Positions 6,651-10,443 of a stretch of DNA of 10,443 bases are shown here, in pieces. Under the pieces are notes generated by a model. The model saw nothing but the letters and a program-made list of their open reading frames with translations, had not been told where the DNA came from and made no database searches. Position numbers and translations under genes: made by a program. The stretch covers positions 1 through 10,443 of the forward strand of contig DLVS01000197.1 in assembly GCA_003445095.1 (NCBI GenBank), written 5' to 3'. Source of the stretch: Verrucomicrobiales bacterium (GTDB taxonomy: Bacteria > Verrucomicrobiota > Verrucomicrobiia > Limisphaerales > UBA9464). How positions within the stretch are numbered: the first letter of the stretch is position 1; every line of letters begins with the position of its first letter.

Positions 6651-9600
6651 TTACTGGTCGGGTACTCCCCAAACAGCGCCTCCTGAAACCTGCCTCCAGG
6701 GACTCACTCCAAGCTGGCCATACTCATTACTTCCCCAAGCCCAAAGTGTGCCGTCGTCGCGCAGCGCTACCGAATGTTCTTCCCCCGTCGATACCATCAG
6801 CCACCGCGTCCCCGGACCGATGTTAACCGGATCGAATCGATATTCCTGCGTACCGTCGCCAAGTTGTCCCTCGTAGTTCCTGCCCCACGCCCACAACGAA
6901 CCGTCAACTCGCAACGCAAGGTGATGATCGAAACTCGCCGCAACCGATCGCCACGAACCGCCTGGAACCAACGACAACCCAGCCCAGCTTGAATAAAACA
7001 TCAGCCCGTCGTCTCTTATCAAAAAGGTCTTATACCAACCCGCGCCAAATCCCAAAAAACGTTCCGCAGGCAGGACCGCGATGGGCTCAAAGCGGTCGAC
7101 ATCCGTGTTGTCAACTAGCTGTCCCGACTTATTTTTGCCCCAGGCCCAGACTCTTCCCTCAGGGTTTAATCCTAATGAATGACTGCCCAACTCTCCTCCC
7201 CCTGCCGCAACCGCATCCCACTGGTCACTCACCCTGATAGCGACGGGCGACGGCTGATCTCGTCCGGTGCCATCGCCAACTTGCCCAGTCTCATTTGCCC
7301 CCCACGCCCACAGCGAACCATCCCTCAATAGACCAATCGTGTGCGCGTAACCAGCAGTGATCGATTTCCATTGGACTTCCGGTTTGACCGGCGATGGCCA
7401 ACGGACTTCATCTGTAGTCCCATTGCCCAACTGTCCATCATAATTCAGTCCCCAAGTCCACAAACTCCCGTTACCATCAATAGCGGCTGAATGCCTCCAC
7501 CCAGCCGCCAAGGCTTGCCACGACCTCCCGCTCGTACCAAACGGTTGCACCGGCACCAACCTGTTACCTTGGGTCAGATCGCCTACTTGGTTTTCTGAGT
7601 TTCGCCCCCAAGCCCATAAGCTCCCATCGGCACGAACAGCAAGAGTATGGCTTCCCCCGGCGGCCACACTTCTCCAGCGTTCTTCCGATTGAACGATCAT
7701 AGGAATTGTTTGAAGTGTGGCAGTGCCGTCGCCGAGGAGGCTGTCCCAATTCTCGCCCCAGTTCCACAACGTGCCATCGGACCGAAGAGCCAATATACGC
7801 CGTCCGCCCGCGGAAACCGCGAGCCAGCGGTCATCGGCCCGGACATTCGTTGGCGTCAACTTTCTTTGGGTAGTTCCGTCTCCTAATTGGCCCTCCTCGT
7901 TATCCCCCCATACCCACAGCGTGCCATCAATTCGCACCGCCGCGGAGTGGCCTTCGCCTAGGTAGATCCCACCGGCAGATATCGCGGTCCATCGCTCGCT
8001 CGGCTCAATGAGTATGGGGCCGAACCGATCGACTCGGCTATTGTTACCCAACTGCCCACGAGAATTCTCACCCCAGGCCCAAAGCGAACGGTCTGACCGT
8101 AGGCCCAATGAGTGGTTTGGTCCTGCAGCCACGGTGAGCCATCGTTCGCTGGGTGCAATCTCGACGGGCGTGGAGCGTTCTCTCGAAGTATTGTCGCCCA
8201 ATTGTCCATATTTGTTCCCTCCCCACGCCCAGAGGGTATCATCCGAACGAATGGCCAGGGAGTGCTGATCGCCGGCCGCGACCGTTCTCCACCGTTCGCC
8301 AGATTCGATCTGCACTGGTGTTCGGCGGCTGGTTGTGGAGCCGTCTCCTAGTTGACCTTCGCGATTTCTGCCCCATGCCCAGAGAGTGCCATCCTCTCGG
8401 ACTGCTAGAGTATGCCACCTGCCCGTTGCGACTGCTCGCCATCGTCCATCAACTGGCTGCGGCACATAACGGCTTTCCACGGTGCCATCCCCGAGTTGCC
8501 CAAAGCTATTGTCGCCCCAAGTCCATAACACACCGTCGCGGTCCACAGCGGCCGAATGATGCGCTGATCCCTGCGCCACAAAGGTCCATCGAGTATCTCC
8601 TCCAATCTTTGTCGGGAACGCGCGGTTAGTTTTCGTACCATCGCCCAGTCCACCCGATGAGTTCATGCCCCAGCCCCACAACGAATCATCGTCGCGCAAA
8701 GCAAGAGAATGAAACGCGGTCGCAGTGAATCGTAAGTTTTCCTTTACCGCTGGTAGGGGCGCGATTACGAGAGGCCTTACTTCCAAGCGGCCTGAGCGTG
8801 GGAGTGAAATGCCGCGAAGAATCCCCCCCCAGTCATGTCCGTTCAGTTGGTCAATGTGCGCGTAAATGTTGAGACGAATCCGCTCGACGGCTAGGCCCTC
8901 AGTGACGATGGAAATGGAATAGCCGCCATCCGAATCAGTGATTGCACTATCAATTCCTTCCAACCCGAAAAGCTGAATCTCTACGCCAGCGACCGGGTTA
9001 CCATTGGCATCTTGGACGGATCCAAAGAGAGTCACAACCTGATCGGCCAACTTGGTAACGTTTAGTCCCAAAACGGCGGTCGCTCCTTCATTACCAGCGG
9101 TAATGAGCAAATTGCCCGAGCCTGTGGTTACGATCTCCCCGTCGGCACTCACGATGCCAATTCTCGAATTGCTCACCCGGTACGACGTCCAGTTAACCTG
9201 ACGGGTCACATCATTGGTGCCCCCATCGGCATAATGGGCGATGACGCGCAGTTGATTGGTTGTGCCGACAGGAATAGTGCGGCTCGGAGCAATGATTTGG
9301 AGCGACTCCGGCTTACGTGGCGGAATGTCAGTGACAGTCAAATCTTGGATATAAGTAGTTTCGCCCTGCCGGATGCGGAGCGATTCGCTGACGGCATAGA
9401 GGTTGGTGCCGCCGGTAGTACTGACGCCAAAGACACGTAAAATATCGTCGCTTACAAAGTCTGGGGTGCTACCGGGGCCGTCCGAGCCAAACGCATCTGG
9501 GGCAGAAATGTCCTCCAAATCGATCCGTTCATCGTAAAGTTCTACCACCTGGCCTCCCACCGAGTAGATCCAAGTTTCATCGACCTGAACTTGCGATAGT

Positions 9601-9680
9601 TCTTGGCCGCATAACGAAGCAACGCCGGCGAAAGCCCAAAAAGCGGCCAGCCACTTTACTCTGTCGGTTAACCTATTCAT
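6651..9680 (-). CDS. Secreted multidomain protein with Ig-like domain and about 14 RCC1 repeats
   Basis: A 1009-residue protein, counted from the ATG at 9680. Residues 1-25 form a signal peptide (Lys/Arg early, then a hydrophobic core ending ASLCG). Residues 26-120 are an unassigned N-terminal region. A BIG2/Ig-like domain lies at about 124-210 ([20 protein letters not shown], then WTS and VSADGEI). A carboxypeptidase-regulatory-like beta domain lies at about 213-276 ([20 protein letters not shown], then TDSDGGYSI). From about 317 to the end are RCC1 units with the pattern HSLALRxDGxLWAWGxNxxGQLGDGT. The frame is open further upstream to 9827, but this start is preferred because it opens a signal peptide and overlaps the upstream stop by 8 bp. 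A GGGGGGAG sits 13 nt before it, which is rather far. RCC1 propellers usually serve as binding platforms, so a surface or extracellular binding role is inferred. Partner and ligand are unknown. No C-terminal sorting signal is evident. Confidence 0.9.
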   Translation of the reverse strand: MNRLTDRVKWLAAFWAFAGVASLCGQELSQVQVDETWIYSVGGQVVELYDERIDLEDISAPDAFGSDGPGSTPDFVSDDILRVFGVSTTGGTNLYAVSESLRIRQGETTYIQDLTVTDIPPRKPESLQIIAPSRTIPVGTTNQLRVIAHYADGGTNDVTRQVNWTSYRVSNSRIGIVSADGEIVTTGSGNLLITAGNEGATAVLGLNVTKLADQVVTLFGSVQDANGNPVAGVEIQLFGLEGIDSAITDSDGGYSISIVTEGLAVERIRLNIYAHIDQLNGHDWGGILRGISLPRSGRLEVRPLVIAPLPAVKENLRFTATAFHSLALRDDDSLWGWGMNSSGGLGDGTKTNRAFPTKIGGDTRWTFVAQGSAHHSAAVDRDGVLWTWGDNSFGQLGDGTVESRYVPQPVDGRWRAVATGRWHTLAVREDGTLWAWGRNREGQLGDGSTTSRRTPVQIESGERWRTVAAGDQHSLAIRSDDTLWAWGGNKYGQLGDNTSRERSTPVEIAPSERWLTVAAGPNHSLGLRSDRSLWAWGENSRGQLGNNSRVDRFGPILIEPSERWTAISAGGIYLGEGHSAAVRIDGTLWVWGDNEEGQLGDGTTQRKLTPTNVRADDRWLAVSAGGRRILALRSDGTLWNWGENWDSLLGDGTATLQTIPMIVQSEERWRSVAAGGSHTLAVRADGSLWAWGRNSENQVGDLTQGNRLVPVQPFGTSGRSWQALAAGWRHSAAIDGNGSLWTWGLNYDGQLGNGTTDEVRWPSPVKPEVQWKSITAGYAHTIGLLRDGSLWAWGANETGQVGDGTGRDQPSPVAIRVSDQWDAVAAGGGELGSHSLGLNPEGRVWAWGKNKSGQLVDNTDVDRFEPIAVLPAERFLGFGAGWYKTFLIRDDGLMFYSSWAGLSLVPGGSWRSVAASFDHHLALRVDGSLWAWGRNYEGQLGDGTQEYRFDPVNIGPGTRWLMVSTGEEHSVALRDDGTLWAWGSNEYGQLGVSPWRQVSGGAVWGVPDQ
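6708..8732 (-). repeat. RCC1-type tandem repeat region, about 14 units of about 50 codons
   Basis: Thirteen clear units and one degenerate unit are visible. The LW of the clear units recurs at residues (numbered from the ATG at 9680) near 333, 384, 432, 482, 532, 587, 637, 687, 739, 789, 843, 928 and 978, a spacing of 48-55 apart from the degenerate region near 892. The repetition is strong at protein level but only moderate at DNA level, so these are old, diverged duplications. RCC1 propellers normally have seven blades; 14 units would suit two propellers in tandem. Confidence 0.85.
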
Positions 9681-10443
9681 CGAAAAGACAACACTCCCCC
9701 CGTGACGGATCCGTCCTGGAAGAGGATTCGTCTGTGAAATAGAAAATTGGTGATGTTCGCGGAAGTCCAGCAGTCGTCGATTTCGAGTGGTAAAAAGAAC
9801 CAGACCCATCGAACACCCAGAAGTCATAAACGTCCGCTATCTTCGCAGCATTACTAGGACTCCCGAGCACACGATAGAGTATTTGGAACTGAAAGCCCCA
9901 CAGTCCTCGGGAACTAGGTTGTATCCACGGCGCGAAATTAGGAATGCTGCCCTTATCTAACGGCCCACAAGACGCACAGTTCCCAGCCGGAACTGCCCTC
10001 AGCGGCGTCCAATTGCATCCCCCCGATCCACTACAGTGAGCGTAGCCATCCAATCCCACGAAGTCTTCTGTGCGGATGATGGGCGAATCATCCTCGTACC
10101 ACTCGATATAAGCCCAACTCACGTCAGTCGGGCTGAACACCCCTCGTAATATGTGTTCGGTTTCCGTGCCTCCCGATACTCGTTTGAAACCCGCTGCACC
10201 CAGGTGGGAAAACTCGACTCCAGTCGGGGCAAAGACCTCGACCGGAATCGATCCCTTGTAGTTGCCGCTCTTTGTCTTGAGTTCAAAATAAATCTTGGCT
10301 CTGTCATGGCGGTCGGATGCTACAAATTGGACTGTTGACCCACGATCAGGAAACAGCGTCGATGGTTGGCCTCCATCTGCATTGCTCTCGATTCGCCAAT
10401 TGAGCTTTTCCAGTCTTGGTGAAACCTTCAAGATCGCTTCCTC
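9673..10443 (-). CDS. Unrecognised probable exported protein, 5' end outside the window
   Basis: The last 256 codons of a gene that runs off the right edge; the frame is open to base 10443, so the true start is outside. A TTG at 10431 is in frame but I do not regard it as the start. I do not recognise the family. The visible part begins with a beta-rich, possibly Ig-like stretch ([32 protein letters not shown]). A region rich in aromatic residues follows ([15 protein letters not shown]). A cysteine cluster with spacing C-X5-C-X12-C-X2-C comes next (CSGSGGC, then CASC), then [15 protein letters not shown] and a C-terminus ending GECCLFDE. Six cysteines would suit disulfides in an exported protein or, less likely, metal binding. 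Its TAG lies within the start region of the RCC1 gene (ATGAATAG, 9680-9673), which points to co-expression. That the two products work together is inference. Confidence 0.8.
   Translation of the reverse strand, partial: EEAILKVSPRLEKLNWRIESNADGGQPSTLFPDRGSTVQFVASDRHDRAKIYFELKTKSGNYKGSIPVEVFAPTGVEFSHLGAAGFKRVSGGTETEHILRGVFSPTDVSWAYIEWYEDDSPIIRTEDFVGLDGYAHCSGSGGCNWTPLRAVPAGNCASCGPLDKGSIPNFAPWIQPSSRGLWGFQFQILYRVLGSPSNAAKIADVYDFWVFDGSGSFYHSKSTTAGLPRTSPIFYFTDESSSRTDPSRGECCLFDE

Noticed and set aside
8153..8629. A 158-codon plus-strand frame opposite the RCC1 repeats.
   Set aside because: Its recurrent composition mirrors the 150-bp periodicity of the RCC1 units on the other strand.
9681..9827. 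A 49-codon N-terminal extension of the RCC1 protein, from the ATG at 9827.
   Set aside because: It lies within the coding region of the upstream gene and would bury an excellent signal peptide that begins at 9680.

Overview
The window looks like chromosome of a Verrucomicrobiota or Planctomycetota bacterium. The main reason is a back-to-back gene pair that is a hallmark of these phyla: a large planctomycete-type cytochrome c protein (PSCyt1/DUF1549/DUF1553) followed by a Tat-exported DUF1501 protein. The long secreted protein built from a bacterial Ig-like domain, a carboxypeptidase-regulatory-like domain and RCC1 repeats also fits, with Verrucomicrobiota slightly preferred. This placement is from family knowledge, not from a search.

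All five supported genes lie on the minus strand, so transcription runs from the right edge to the left. In that order they are: (1) 10443-9673, the 3' part of an unrecognised, probably exported, cysteine-containing protein whose start is outside the window; (2) 9680-6651, a 1009-residue secreted protein with about 14 RCC1 units, starting inside the stop region of gene 1; (3) 6376-5090, an exported vanadium-dependent haloperoxidase/PAP2 phosphatase-like enzyme with all three active-site motifs; (4) 4866-1675, the 1063-residue cytochrome-c-type PSCyt1/DUF1549/DUF1553 protein; (5) 1664-189, the DUF1501 protein, 10 bp behind gene 4. The gaps are a 274-bp stretch between genes 2 and 3, a 223-bp stretch between genes 3 and 4 with GC-rich hairpins, and a 188-bp left flank with a 33-34-bp direct repeat.

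There are probably three transcription units. Genes 1 and 2 overlap by 8 bp and look translationally coupled. Gene 3 stands alone. Genes 4 and 5 form a tight pair in which the ribosome binding site of gene 5 abuts the stop codon of gene 4. All five products appear to be destined for the cell envelope or outside. The pair 4/5 is a known but functionally unresolved partnership: a c-type haem protein with an alkaline-phosphatase/sulfatase-like exported protein.

There are no RNA genes, CRISPR arrays, insertion sequences or phage genes that I can support. The parts most worth a second look are the coupled pair at the right (unknown protein plus predicted double propeller, with a G8 tract between the N-terminal domains and the repeats), the 30-residue insertion in the cytochrome protein, and the repeat at the left edge. 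I see no convincing new multi-gene system.
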